Shown here: in pieces, positions 7,826 to 17,505 of the stretch
Numbering within the stretch: position 1 is the stretch's first letter
How the letters are laid out: each line of letters begins with the position of its first letter
DNA from: JAADHY01 sp964428935
GTDB lineage: Bacteria > Planctomycetota > Planctomycetia > Planctomycetales > Planctomycetaceae
Direction of reading: 5' to 3'
DNA length: 24,009 nt
NCBI GenBank assembly: GCA_964428935.1
Contig: CAYSAG010000046.1
Coordinates: 1-24,009 of the forward strand
The notes under the pieces: model-generated
Databases searched by the model: none
What the model was told of the DNA's origin: nothing
Seen by the model: the letters and a program-made list of their open reading frames with translations, nothing else
Made by a program: the position numbers and the translations under genes

Positions 7826-8800
7826 GTGAATCCGATTGCTCAAGCCATTCTGTGGGCGATTCTGGTCATTGCCGGTCTGGTTGGTTTGCTGTTTCTGATT
7901 GTTTTTGCTCGCTACTTCAAGTTGTGGCTGCGAGCCTTTGTGACGCGAGCTCACATTGGACCGCTCGCGCTGGTTTTCATGGCCTTGCGCAAGGTCAACC
8001 CGGCCATCATTGTCGACGCAAAAATCATGGCCGTTCAGGCCGGACTGACCGACGTGACGACCCAAGGGCTGGAGGCTCACTACCTGGCCGGCGGCAACGT
8101 GCTGAAAGTGGTGCGAGCCTTGATTGCGTCGCACCGGGCCAAGTTGGGCCTGACTTGGGAGACGGCCACGGCTATTGACCTGGCGGGACGCGACGTGTTG
8201 GACGCGGTGCAGACCAGCGTCAGTCCGAAAGTGATTGACTGTCCCGACCCTCGCCGCGGCGGCAGCCAGACGCTGGACGGAGTAGCCAAAGACGGAATTC
8301 AACTGAAGGCTCGGGCCCGAGTCACCGTCCGCACCAACCTGGCCCAGCTGATTGGCGGAGCGACGGAGGAGACGGTGATTGCTCGCGTCGGCGAAGGCAT
8401 TGTCTCGGCCATTGGTTCGGCCGAGACTCACAAACAGGTGTTGGCGAACCCCATGCTGATTGCCAAGGCGGTTCTGGACAAAGGGCTGGACTCGCAGACG
8501 GCTTTCGAAATCGTTTCAATTGACATTGCCGACATTGACGTGGGCGAGAACGTGGGCGCTCGGTTGCAGGCCGACCAGGCCGAAGCGGACATGCGCGTTG
8601 CGCGGGCCAAAGCGGAAGAACGGCGAGCTCGAGCCGTGGCGTACGAGCAGGAAATGCGGGCGCTGACGGAAGAGCACCGGGCGGAAGTGGTGCTGGCCGA
8701 AGCGGAAGTGCCCAAAGCCATGGCCGAGGCGTTCCGCAACGGGTACCTGCGCAGCAAAGCGGTCATGGAGTCGCGGGCGTCGGAGAGGGGAACGGCCTGA
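7826..8800 (+). CDS. floA: FloA, flotillin-like membrane scaffold protein
   Basis: A 324-residue SPFH/flotillin-like protein, close in length to Bacillus subtilis FloA (about 331). One N-terminal hydrophobic segment (AILWAILVIAGLVGLLFLIVF) anchors it to the membrane. The SPFH region follows, with VNPAIIVDAKIMAVQAGL, VTTQGLEAHYLAGGNVLKVVRALI and DGIQLKARARVTVRTNLAQLIGGATEETVIARVGEGIV, all typical of FloA. The C-terminal part (about 240-310) is a charged Ala/Glu/Arg coiled coil with the repeated Glu-Ala pattern flotillins use to oligomerise. FloA organises membrane microdomains and affects membrane fluidity and secretion in Bacillus. The GTG start is fixed by GAGGAGG at 7814-7820, 5 nt upstream. 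An NfeD-type partner, often next to floA, is not present here. Confidence 0.94.
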   Translation: MNPIAQAILWAILVIAGLVGLLFLIVFARYFKLWLRAFVTRAHIGPLALVFMALRKVNPAIIVDAKIMAVQAGLTDVTTQGLEAHYLAGGNVLKVVRALIASHRAKLGLTWETATAIDLAGRDVLDAVQTSVSPKVIDCPDPRRGGSQTLDGVAKDGIQLKARARVTVRTNLAQLIGGATEETVIARVGEGIVSAIGSAETHKQVLANPMLIAKAVLDKGLDSQTAFEIVSIDIADIDVGENVGARLQADQAEADMRVARAKAEERRARAVAYEQEMRALTEEHRAEVVLAEAEVPKAMAEAFRNGYLRSKAVMESRASERGTA

Positions 8801-9158
8801 CGCGACGACAGCACCGGCAGCGGTGTGGCGGTCGGGCGGGAACGTCCGGTTTTCGGCTCTCCGTGGCCTGAAGCGCCTGTGCTGACGCTGACGTCGTTCC
8901 GTCTCGCACTGTAGTCGCCTGCCCGCTCGGTTCGAATTCCTAGAAAGCGGCCGGCTCGGTCGTTCTGCCTCAGCGCAGGCTCAAGCGGCGGCCGGTCGAC
9001 CGTCGTGCGGCGAAAAGGGACGCAGGCGGTTGAGCGGCCCTGCAGGGTCCGGTAAACTGTCGGTTGCGTGGGAGACACGCAGGGCGGTGCGGTCAAGGAG
9101 GATCGAGGAACCATCTCCATGCTGCCTTGAACCAGCAAGACCGAAACGAGAAACGCTC
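8801..9158. other. Intergenic region after floA
   Basis: About 358 bp with no supported gene. It contains a short GC hairpin just after floA (CACCG-gcag-CGGTG near 8812-8825, no U-tract) and the candidate promoter at 9030-9058. A strong AAGGAGG near 9095 precedes only a three-codon ATG reading frame ending in TGA, so it may be a decoy or leader element. Confidence 0.5.
9030..9058 (+). promoter_or_regulatory. Candidate sigma70-type promoter for the 69-residue protein
   Basis: TTGAGC (9030-9035), a 17-bp spacer and TAAACT (9053-9058). The -10 box is identical to the one proposed for the tRNA-Gln gene, which strengthens both. The leader would be about 95 nt. Confidence 0.4.
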
Positions 9159-9368
9159 ATGAGCGAAACAATGACTTTGGAACTGACCGAAAAGCAGCGT
9201 CAGTTGCTGCTTCGCGGGCTCAGCTACGTGCGCAGTTCCATCATGCTGCAGATTCAGGACCCCACGCCCGAGTACGTCCAACAGCGTGAGGCTCAATTGC
9301 GCGAGGTCGAGGAGCTGCAACAGCAGCTCGAACGAACCAAGGCCAACTCGGCCGCTCAAGTGCGCTGA
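9159..9368 (+). CDS. Small helical protein of unknown function (69 aa)
   Basis: I do not recognise a named family. The 69 residues start MSETMTLELTEKQRQLLLRGLSY and continue with VRSSIMLQIQDPTPEYVQQREAQ, then a Glu/Gln/Leu-rich helix (LREVEELQQQLERTKAN). The pattern predicts two helices, the second amphipathic with leucines suited to a small coiled coil or partner binding. It has no signal peptide, Cys pair or obvious DNA-binding motif. It stands as its own unit, with a candidate promoter upstream and a strong terminator about 45 bp after the stop, which supports a real, separately expressed gene. The ATG at 9159 is the first good start in frame; its Shine-Dalgarno is weak. Confidence 0.72.
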   Translation: MSETMTLELTEKQRQLLLRGLSYVRSSIMLQIQDPTPEYVQQREAQLREVEELQQQLERTKANSAAQVR

Positions 9369-9406
9369 GCCAAACACGGCAGCGACACACCGAGTGACAG
9401 CAGACC

Positions 9407-9445
9407 AAGCCGCGGGGAAGTTGGCCCCGCGGTTTGCTGCTTTTC
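9407..9445 (+). terminator. Rho-independent terminator after the 69-residue gene
   Basis: Perfect stem CCGCGGGG (9410-9417) and CCCCGCGG (9425-9432) with a 7-nt loop, extended by flanking A-T and G-T pairs and followed by TTTGCTGCTTTT. The T-run is interrupted but the stem is strong. Confidence 0.75.
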
Positions 9446-9581
9446 TGGGCGGGTAGCCGACTGTTGCTGAAGAAAGCGCCAACACTCTCTGGCCGGCACG
9501 AAGACGGCGACTCGGTGTCTCGACCGACCGGCGTCGACGTCGCGGCGCTGCCAACCGGTTTGAAGGAGACAGTTTGAGGCA

Positions 9582-10670
9582 ATGCGGTACCGGCACGTTT
9601 GCGTCGAGGCTCTCAGCTACACGCTACCGCCCCACGTCGTGACGTCGGAAGAGCTGGAGCGCCGGCTGGCGTCGCTTTACGAACGGCTCGGCCTGTCCGT
9701 CGGCCGGCTCGAATTGATGACTGGAATTCACGAACGACGGTTCTTCGACCCGGGAGTTCGCCCAGGGCAAGTCAGTACGCACACGGCCGAACTCGCTCTA
9801 CAAGTGGCCGACTTCGACCGCCGCTACGTGGGTGCGGTCGTTCATGGTTCGGTTTGTCGCGACCAACTGGAGCCGGCGACGGCCAACAGCGTGCACCACG
9901 CATTGGGACTGCCCGACGACGCCTTCATTTTCGACGTCAGCAACGCCTGCCTGGGCCTCATGAACGGCGTCGTCCTGGTGGCGAACATGATCGAACTGGG
10001 GCAGATTCGAGCGGGATTGGTCGTGGGGACGGAGGACGGACGAGACTTGGTCGAGGGAACGATTCAGTCGCTGACGACGGACCCGAACGTCACGAAGCGC
10101 GATTTGAAGCTAGCGTTCGCCTCGCTGACCATCGGTGCCGGCTCGGCTGCCATTTTGCTGTGCGACCGTCGGCTGAGCCGGAGCCAGAACCGGCTGCTGG
10201 GCGGCGTCTTCTTGGCCGACACCAGCAGCCACCGACTGTGTGAAGGAGACGTGGAACCCGAAAAGAACGGCGACGGACGACCTCGCATGCAAACCGATTC
10301 GGAGGCTCTCCTGCACGCCGGCGTGGACCTGGCGGAGCGGACGTGGCGGAAAATGAAGGGCGTCGTAGGCTGGACCGAGCGGGACGTGACCAAGAGCTTC
10401 ACGCACCAAGTCGGCCGAGCTCACCGCAAGCTACTCTACGAGCGGCTCGGGTTGCCCCCGTCCATTGATTTCTCGACCGTCGAGTTCTTGGGAAACACCG
10501 GCTCGGTGGCTCTGCCAATCAGCGTCGCCATGGGCGCGGAACGCGGCCACTTGCAGCCGCAAGACCGCGTCCTGTGGATGGGAATCGGCAGTGGACTGAA
10601 CGCACTGATGCTGGCCGTTGACTGGCAGACCAACTGCGTGGCCGGACGCACCGAGCCAATGGGCGTGTGA
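9582..10670 (+). CDS. 3-oxoacyl-ACP synthase III / OleA-like thiolase-fold condensing enzyme
   Basis: A 362-residue thiolase-superfamily enzyme that should join two acyl thioesters by Claisen condensation. Catalytic residues: C123 in FDVSNACLGLMNG, H275 in SFTHQVGRAH and N305 in EFLGNTGSVALPI, the Cys-His-Asn triad of KAS III enzymes. The NACLG context and a Glu (E97, in DQLEPATA) exactly 26 residues before the Cys resemble OleA, which joins two fatty acyl-CoAs head to head, where E117 and C143 have the same spacing (from memory). E. coli FabH is shorter (about 317) and lacks that Glu. No oleB, oleC or oleD homologue is in the window, so olefin synthesis is not shown; a FabH-like role in fatty-acid initiation is the alternative. 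AAGGAG lies 13 nt before the ATG. Convergent with thiC, 45 bp apart. Confidence 0.85.
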   Translation: MRYRHVCVEALSYTLPPHVVTSEELERRLASLYERLGLSVGRLELMTGIHERRFFDPGVRPGQVSTHTAELALQVADFDRRYVGAVVHGSVCRDQLEPATANSVHHALGLPDDAFIFDVSNACLGLMNGVVLVANMIELGQIRAGLVVGTEDGRDLVEGTIQSLTTDPNVTKRDLKLAFASLTIGAGSAAILLCDRRLSRSQNRLLGGVFLADTSSHRLCEGDVEPEKNGDGRPRMQTDSEALLHAGVDLAERTWRKMKGVVGWTERDVTKSFTHQVGRAHRKLLYERLGLPPSIDFSTVEFLGNTGSVALPISVAMGAERGHLQPQDRVLWMGIGSGLNALMLAVDWQTNCVAGRTEPMGV

Positions 10671-10715
10671 GCCTTCCTCGGGCGGCTCCGAACGGCCGCT
10701 TGTCCGTCGTCGACG

Positions 10716-12548
<1,833 letters not shown>

Positions 12549-13003
12549 CGTCCTGAACCTCCGTCTATTCCAATCGACACGCCGATCGACGGCTTTCGCA
12601 GTCCGCCCGGCTGGCGGTTTCGTTCGGGCCTTCCGTTTCCGATGCGTCCCGCGGCCAGTCGGTTCTTCACTGCTGCGGGACGACAAGGCGACACAGAAGA
12701 GTGGGAACCGAGCCCTCAGTGGCGACGAAGAAGCAGGCCTCCGCGGCAAAGCGGGCCGCATGGTCCACCCGTTCCACAGTTCCAGGCCCGAAGACTCGCC
12801 AACCAGCCCATTCGCCCGTATCCTATCGCTCGCTGCGGTGTTTGGAAAGCTCGAGGTGTAGCGGGCCGGCGAAGGCAACGACGCGCCTCTCGGTTTGCGA
12901 GGACTTCGTTGAACAGGGGTCGGCCCGACCGTCCGGCCGACCGAACGCCGCGGTGTTACGGAGAGTGACCGTCGGGGAACCAAGTAGCCCAAAGGACCAC
13001 CCA
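12549..13003. other. Divergent intergenic region between thiC and the PfkB kinase
   Basis: About 455 bp without a supported gene. I see an 8-bp inverted repeat CGTCCCGC/GCGGGACG (12645-12652 and 12675-12682) in the thiC leader, a candidate thiC promoter at 12820-12848, and an 8-bp inverted repeat GGTCGGCC/GGCCGACC (12918-12925 and 12935-12942) about 60 bp before the kinase. The conserved TPP aptamer elements are absent on the minus strand. Confidence 0.5.
12820..12848 (-). promoter_or_regulatory. Candidate promoter for thiC (weak)
   Basis: On the minus strand, TTTCCA (12848-12843), a 17-bp spacer and TAGGAT (12825-12820). Each box matches four of six consensus positions. It would leave a leader of about 265 nt. 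Confidence 0.25.
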
Positions 13004-14002
13004 ATGGCACAGTTTGACGTTTACGGGATCGGCAATTCGCTGGTCGACATTCAGACGCGCGTCACCGACGACGTCCTGCAGTCGCTCGGCTTTCGAAAGG
13101 GAGTCATGACCCTTGTCGACGAACAAACGCAGCAGCGTGTGCTGAGCGCGCTTCCAGGAAGTTCGATCAACCGGTGCGCGGGCGGTTCCGCGGCCAACAC
13201 CGTGCTGGCCATCGCTCAGTTCGGCGGCCGGACGGCCTATGCGGGCAAGGTGGGCCGAGACCCGCTGGGCGACTTTTTCTTGAAAGACATGCGAGAACAC
13301 GGCGTCTTCGTGGACGTCACTCCGGGTGATCGAGTCACCGGCACCTGCGTGGTGCTGATCACGCCGGACAGCCAGCGAACCATGCTTACCCACCTGGGCA
13401 TTTCGGCCGACCTCGGACCTGATGACGTAAGCGAAGAGCTGGTTCGGCAAAGTACGTACGTTTACGTCGAGGGTTACCTGTTCACGGCTGAGCTGACGAA
13501 GGCCGCGGCGTTGAGGGCGGTGGAGCTGGCCAAGAGGCATGGGACGCGGGTCGCCCTCAGCGCCTCGGATCCGTGGCTGGTCGAGCAGTTCCGAGAGGAA
13601 CTCTGGCGGCTGGTCACGAACTCCGTCGACCTGCTCTTCTGCAACCTGGACGAAGCTCGCGCGCTGACGGGCCGGAGCGAGCCGGAGCAGTGTGCGCGGG
13701 CCATCCACTCGCACGGCGTCGACGTCGCGGTGACGTTGGGCGCAGACGGCTCGCTGCTTCTGCACGACGGCCAAGTCCTGCGGATTGACCCCGTGCCGGT
13801 CGAGCCGAAGGACACGACAGGGGCGGGAGACATGTACGCCGCCGGCTTGCTGTACGGCATCACCCACGACCTGACTTGGCTGCAGGCGGGCCGGCTGGCG
13901 TCGTACGCCGCCGCGCAGGTCGTTCAGCAATTTGGAGCCCGTTTGATGCGACCGCTGACCAAGGAGCAAATCGCGGCGATTGTCGGTTCGAGGGACGGGT
14001 AA
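13004..14002 (+). CDS. PfkB-family carbohydrate kinase (adenosine-kinase-like)
   Basis: A 332-residue ribokinase-family ATP-dependent kinase. The N-terminal substrate-binding motif GGSAANT (60-66) is followed by VLAIAQFGGRTAYAGKVGRDPLGDFF, and the C-terminal PfkB signature is DTTGAGDMYAAG (from 270), with D276 the expected catalytic base. The overall pattern (GIGNSLVDIQTRV at the start, HLGISADLGPDD in the middle) resembles bacterial adenosine kinase-like proteins, which would phosphorylate adenosine or another nucleoside, but family members also use ribose, fructose or tagatose phosphates and the substrate cannot be read with certainty. The ATG at 13004 begins the homology. It precedes purF on the same strand with a 291-bp gap and a candidate promoter, so they are probably separate units. 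Like thiC it favours ATC over ATT for Ile. Confidence 0.87.
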   Translation: MAQFDVYGIGNSLVDIQTRVTDDVLQSLGFRKGVMTLVDEQTQQRVLSALPGSSINRCAGGSAANTVLAIAQFGGRTAYAGKVGRDPLGDFFLKDMREHGVFVDVTPGDRVTGTCVVLITPDSQRTMLTHLGISADLGPDDVSEELVRQSTYVYVEGYLFTAELTKAAALRAVELAKRHGTRVALSASDPWLVEQFREELWRLVTNSVDLLFCNLDEARALTGRSEPEQCARAIHSHGVDVAVTLGADGSLLLHDGQVLRIDPVPVEPKDTTGAGDMYAAGLLYGITHDLTWLQAGRLASYAAAQVVQQFGARLMRPLTKEQIAAIVGSRDG

Positions 14003-14111
14003 AGCAGGCCCGTCCGACGGAGGGACTGCGGGGCGGTCGAAGTTTGCGCATCACGCCGCTCCCCCCTCCCGTCGCTGCCAGCATTTCGCCGTTTCGGGTG
14101 CGAATCGACAG

Positions 14112-14140
14112 TTGGCGGTGGAGCGTCTTGGCGGTAAGAT
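14112..14140 (+). promoter_or_regulatory. Candidate sigma70-type promoter for purF
   Basis: TTGGCG (14112-14117), a 17-bp spacer and TAAGAT (14135-14140), giving a leader of about 147 nt before the ATG at 14294. Confidence 0.38.
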
Positions 14141-14293
14141 GCGGTGTGGCGCGCGGTGGCCGTCGGTCCCCGCGTCCTTCTGCGTCGACAGGCGTTTCGC
14201 CGTTCGTGGCCGACGACCGGCTCCTCGCGCCGCCGCGACTTGCTTCCACACAGACGCTGCTGCTCTCTGTTCGCGAAGACTGAAGCGAAGTCC

Positions 14294-15892
14294 ATGGCCG
14301 AGCTCTACCACGAATGCGGCATTGCGGCCGTCTACCACCTGGAAGGCCGGGGGGTGAGTCCGTTGGTGCCCGGCGCGGACCCGATGAAAACTTCGCGTCT
14401 GATCAGTCGTCTACTTCTGGACATCCAAAACCGCGGACAACTAGCCGCAGGCATGACGACCTTCCACCCCCGTCGGCCCCAGCTGATCGACACCTACAAA
14501 GAGGTCGGAACGGTCAACGAGGTGTTCTTCTTGCACCACCGGCAGAAGTACGAAGCGTTGATGCGTGAGTACGAGGGGCCGGCGGCCATTGGTCACGTCC
14601 GCTACGCCACGTGCGGCAAGGACGACCGCAGCTACGCTCAGCCCTTCGAACGGCACCACATTGAGAAGTCCAAGTGGTTTGCCTTCGCGTTCAACGGGCA
14701 GTTGGCGAACTACCCGCAGTTGCGAGAGGAGATTCTGTCCCGCGAAGACTTCCACTTGGCACGCGAAACCGACACCGAGATCCTCATGCACCTGCTCTGC
14801 CAAGAGCTGCAGGAAGGGCGGCGGCGTGACCTGCTGGACGTGCTGAGCAGCCTGAGCGAGCGGTTGGACGGCGCCTACAGCATTGTCTTTCTGAACGCGC
14901 TGGGTGACATGTTCGTCGCCCGCGACCCGCTGGGAATTCGTCCCTTGTGCTACGCCGTTGAGGGACCGCTGTTCGTGGCAGCCAGTGAGAGCGTGGCGTT
15001 GGCCAACCTCGGCATTCCAGACTCTCGCATTCACAGCCTGCCACCCGGCTGTGCCGTGATTATTCAAAACGGGGTTCTCGAGCTGAAGCAGTTCGCCGCC
15101 CAGTCGCAGTCCGCTCGCTGTTTCTTCGAATGGATTTACTTTGCCAACGTGGCCAGCACAATCGACAACCGCAGCGTCTACCTGACGCGCAAGCGACTGG
15201 GAGAGGAGTTGGCTCGTCAGGAGACCGTGCCCATCGACAGCGACACGGTGGTCGTTCCCGTGCCGGACACGGCCAAGGCCGCGGCCGCCAGCATGGCTTA
15301 CCAATTGCAAATCCCTTGCCTGGAAGGGCTCATTCGCAACCGCTACGTGGGCCGGACGTTCATTGAAGGGCGGGACCGGGCCGAAAAGGCGAAAGTCAAG
15401 TACACGCCGTTGCCCGAGGTCTTGGAGGGCAAACGGGTGCTGCTGGTCGAAGACACGATTGTTCGCTCGACGACCATGCGGGTGCTCATTTCGCAGATTC
15501 GCGAGCGGGGTCGGGCCAAGGAAATTCACGTCCGCGTGGCGTGTCCGCCCATCATTGCCCCATGCTTTTACGGAATCGACATGTCGACTCTGAAAGAGCT
15601 GTTCGCTCCCCGCTTCGTCCAAGACGGATTGTTCACTCCCGAAATCGAACGACGCATGGCCCGCGAGTTGGGAGCGGACTCGCTGCGCTACTTGCCGGTC
15701 GAGTCGATTGCTCGGTCCATTGGTGTTCCGCCCGACACGTTGTGCCAAGCCTGCATTACGGCCGACTACCCCACGCCCGCCGGACAGCAACTCTACGAAC
15801 TCGCTCGACGTCGTGCCCGCGAAACGGCCCGGGAAAGCGCCGAGCTGGAGCGAACCTACGACGTGCCCGTCGCTTCGACGCTGCGCAGCTGA
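14294..15892 (+). CDS. purF: Amidophosphoribosyltransferase PurF (4Fe-4S type)
   Basis: A 532-residue enzyme for the first step of purine synthesis: glutamine and PRPP give 5-phosphoribosylamine. It is an N-terminal Ntn glutaminase followed by a type I phosphoribosyltransferase domain. A seven-residue propeptide MAELYHE would be removed to expose the catalytic Cys (C8 in CGIAAVY), as in Bacillus PurF. HVRYAT (101-106) and NGQLAN (134-139) are glutaminase motifs. The PRPP loop is LLVEDTIVRSTTMR (383-396), where the more usual form is DDSIVRGTT, so a Glu and a Ser replace an Asp and a Gly. Cysteines C276, C424, C484 and C487 sit where Bacillus PurF binds a 4Fe-4S cluster. The length is a little above the usual 470-510, mainly in the Arg/Glu-rich tail. 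The product pathway also supplies AIR for ThiC nearby. Confidence 0.92.
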   Translation: MAELYHECGIAAVYHLEGRGVSPLVPGADPMKTSRLISRLLLDIQNRGQLAAGMTTFHPRRPQLIDTYKEVGTVNEVFFLHHRQKYEALMREYEGPAAIGHVRYATCGKDDRSYAQPFERHHIEKSKWFAFAFNGQLANYPQLREEILSREDFHLARETDTEILMHLLCQELQEGRRRDLLDVLSSLSERLDGAYSIVFLNALGDMFVARDPLGIRPLCYAVEGPLFVAASESVALANLGIPDSRIHSLPPGCAVIIQNGVLELKQFAAQSQSARCFFEWIYFANVASTIDNRSVYLTRKRLGEELARQETVPIDSDTVVVPVPDTAKAAAASMAYQLQIPCLEGLIRNRYVGRTFIEGRDRAEKAKVKYTPLPEVLEGKRVLLVEDTIVRSTTMRVLISQIRERGRAKEIHVRVACPPIIAPCFYGIDMSTLKELFAPRFVQDGLFTPEIERRMARELGADSLRYLPVESIARSIGVPPDTLCQACITADYPTPAGQQLYELARRRARETARESAELERTYDVPVASTLRS

Positions 15893-16005
15893 GTAGACCC
15901 GCGCCGGAGCCGAGACGCCGTTCGCTGGCGAGCAACACCGGCAAGACCGGCTCCGCAGTCCGCGCCCCGCCCGGCGGTCGTGAACCGGCAGCCCTGCCCT
16001 CTTGG

Positions 16006-17505
16006 TCACTGCGTCTGCGACGCCCGCTCATTCTTCTTGCGGTCGAACCGGTCCGTCGAAGCCACCAGCTTGGCCCGACGTACCCGCTGCCGACTCAGTT
16101 CGTCCTGCAGTCGCCGGTGCGACTGCACGCGCACCGGCGCGCCGTCGGTCAGGACGTCCAAGTTCGTCAAAATGACGCGGTCACCGGGACGCAGTCCCGA
16201 CCGCTCGCGGTCGACCACCGCCAGGTTCTGAAGCGTGCGCCGAACGACGACCCGGCGGGGTCGAGCCGTTCCGTGTTCGGTCCGTCCCCCGCCTGGCGGC
16301 ACGACGACGAAAACCCGGTCGCCGCGCAGTGCGTCGCGTGGAATGGCCAGCACGTCGCGCCAAACCGGGCCGTCGATTCGCACGTGGACGAAGGACCCGG
16401 GGAGCAGCGGAGCCGGCTGCTTGCGGTTGTCCACTTCCACGAAGACGTCAATGGTTCGAGTGACCTGGTCGGCCGACGGAGCCGCTCGGGTCACCTCGCC
16501 CGCCCAGCGGACCGCGGCCGTTTCGTTCTCCGCCAGCTCCGCCAGCACCGGCTCGCCGCGTTCCAGCCGCGGAGCAATCCGCGCGTACTCCGACAATGGC
16601 AACGGAACCGGAACCTCGACGCGCGACACGTCGGTCAACCGAAACAACGGGTCTCCCGGCCGGACCGTGGCCCCCACTTCGACGAACACGTGGCTGACCA
16701 CTCCTGCAAAAGGCGGTCGCACCCGCGTGCGCTGCACGTCCAGCTCCGCCAGACGCCGCTCCGCCTGGTGAGCCTCCAGACGCTTCTGCAGCGCCTGCCG
16801 CCGCTTGGGAATCAAGTCCAACTGGTTTTGGTACTGAATGACGGCGTCCTCGTACCGACGCAGTTCCAGACGAGCCCGAGTCAGGTCGCTGTCCTCCAAG
16901 ACGCCGCGGGCCACCAGTCGAGCCACTCGCTCGTACTCCTGCCGGAACTCGTCCCGCTCGGCCTCGGCCTGCTGCAGCAGCCGCCGAGTGTTCTGCTCCT
17001 CCTGCGTCAGTCGAGCCAGCTCGGCCTCGTCCTGAGCAATCAAGCTCAACGCCTGCGACAACCGCTCCTCGTACGTGCGCGGGTCGATTTGAACCAGCAA
17101 GTCACCCTGGCTCCAGTGCGACTGTCCCGAGGCGTCGACCGTCACCAAGGCTCCCTCCACACGACGCCCCACCTCCAGCTTCGGGTGGACGGCAATGACC
17201 CGACCGCCCACCTCGGCCGCCACGACCACCTCGCGCATGGACCGCGCCGTGCCAAAGCCGGAAATGATTTCCTGCAGGTCGTGCGGTTGGACCTCGAACA
17301 CCTCGACGTTGAAAGTCCGCACTGGAGGCACACGGTGGGGAGGCGGCTTCTGCAAAGCGGCCAAGCCGACGAAAACGCCGACCCCCGCAGCCAACGCGAC
17401 CACGCAAAGAGCCAGCGTCACCACAACTCGCCGCGCAGCAGAAACCGGTCCGCTCCGGGATGACGCCGCAGCTTGTGCGCGTTGCTCGCTCAACGCTGCC
17501 CCCAC
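16006..17505 (-). CDS. RND-type efflux periplasmic adaptor (HlyD/membrane-fusion family)
   Basis: A 499-residue adaptor that would link an inner-membrane pump to an outer-membrane channel. One N-terminal hydrophobic helix (VVVTLALCVVALAAGVGVFVGLAAL, about 27-51) anchors it. The biotinyl-lipoyl half motif VVVAAEVGGRVIAVHPKLEVGRRV and its partner VRPPFAGVVSHVFVEVGATVRPGDPLFRL flank a long alpha-helical hairpin (about 145-255) rich in Glu, Arg, Gln and Ala. Beta-barrel and membrane-proximal segments follow (VPVPLPLSEYARI, PLLPGSFVHVRIDG, VLAIPRDALRGDRVFVV). The lipoyl loop holds an insertion (VTVDASGQSHWSQG) not usual in MexA-like adaptors. The GTG at 17505 has no clear Shine-Dalgarno. No RND transporter or TolC gene is in the window, so the partner is unknown. 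Convergent with purF, 113 bp apart. Confidence 0.9.
   Translation of the reverse strand: MGAALSEQRAQAAASSRSGPVSAARRVVVTLALCVVALAAGVGVFVGLAALQKPPPHRVPPVRTFNVEVFEVQPHDLQEIISGFGTARSMREVVVAAEVGGRVIAVHPKLEVGRRVEGALVTVDASGQSHWSQGDLLVQIDPRTYEERLSQALSLIAQDEAELARLTQEEQNTRRLLQQAEAERDEFRQEYERVARLVARGVLEDSDLTRARLELRRYEDAVIQYQNQLDLIPKRRQALQKRLEAHQAERRLAELDVQRTRVRPPFAGVVSHVFVEVGATVRPGDPLFRLTDVSRVEVPVPLPLSEYARIAPRLERGEPVLAELAENETAAVRWAGEVTRAAPSADQVTRTIDVFVEVDNRKQPAPLLPGSFVHVRIDGPVWRDVLAIPRDALRGDRVFVVVPPGGGRTEHGTARPRRVVVRRTLQNLAVVDRERSGLRPGDRVILTNLDVLTDGAPVRVQSHRRLQDELSRQRVRRAKLVASTDRFDRKKNERASQTQ

Noticed and set aside
8812..8825. Hairpin after floA as a terminator
   Set aside because: The stem is only 5 bp and no T-run follows.
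12549..13010. TPP riboswitch or an extended ThiC N-terminus
   Set aside because: The conserved aptamer sequences are absent on the minus strand, and the extended frame has no similarity, whereas the ATG at 12548 has GGAGG upstream.
15893..16005. Terminator between purF and the efflux adaptor
   Set aside because: Only a long-loop GGAGCCG/CGGCTCC pairing is visible, with no T-run.
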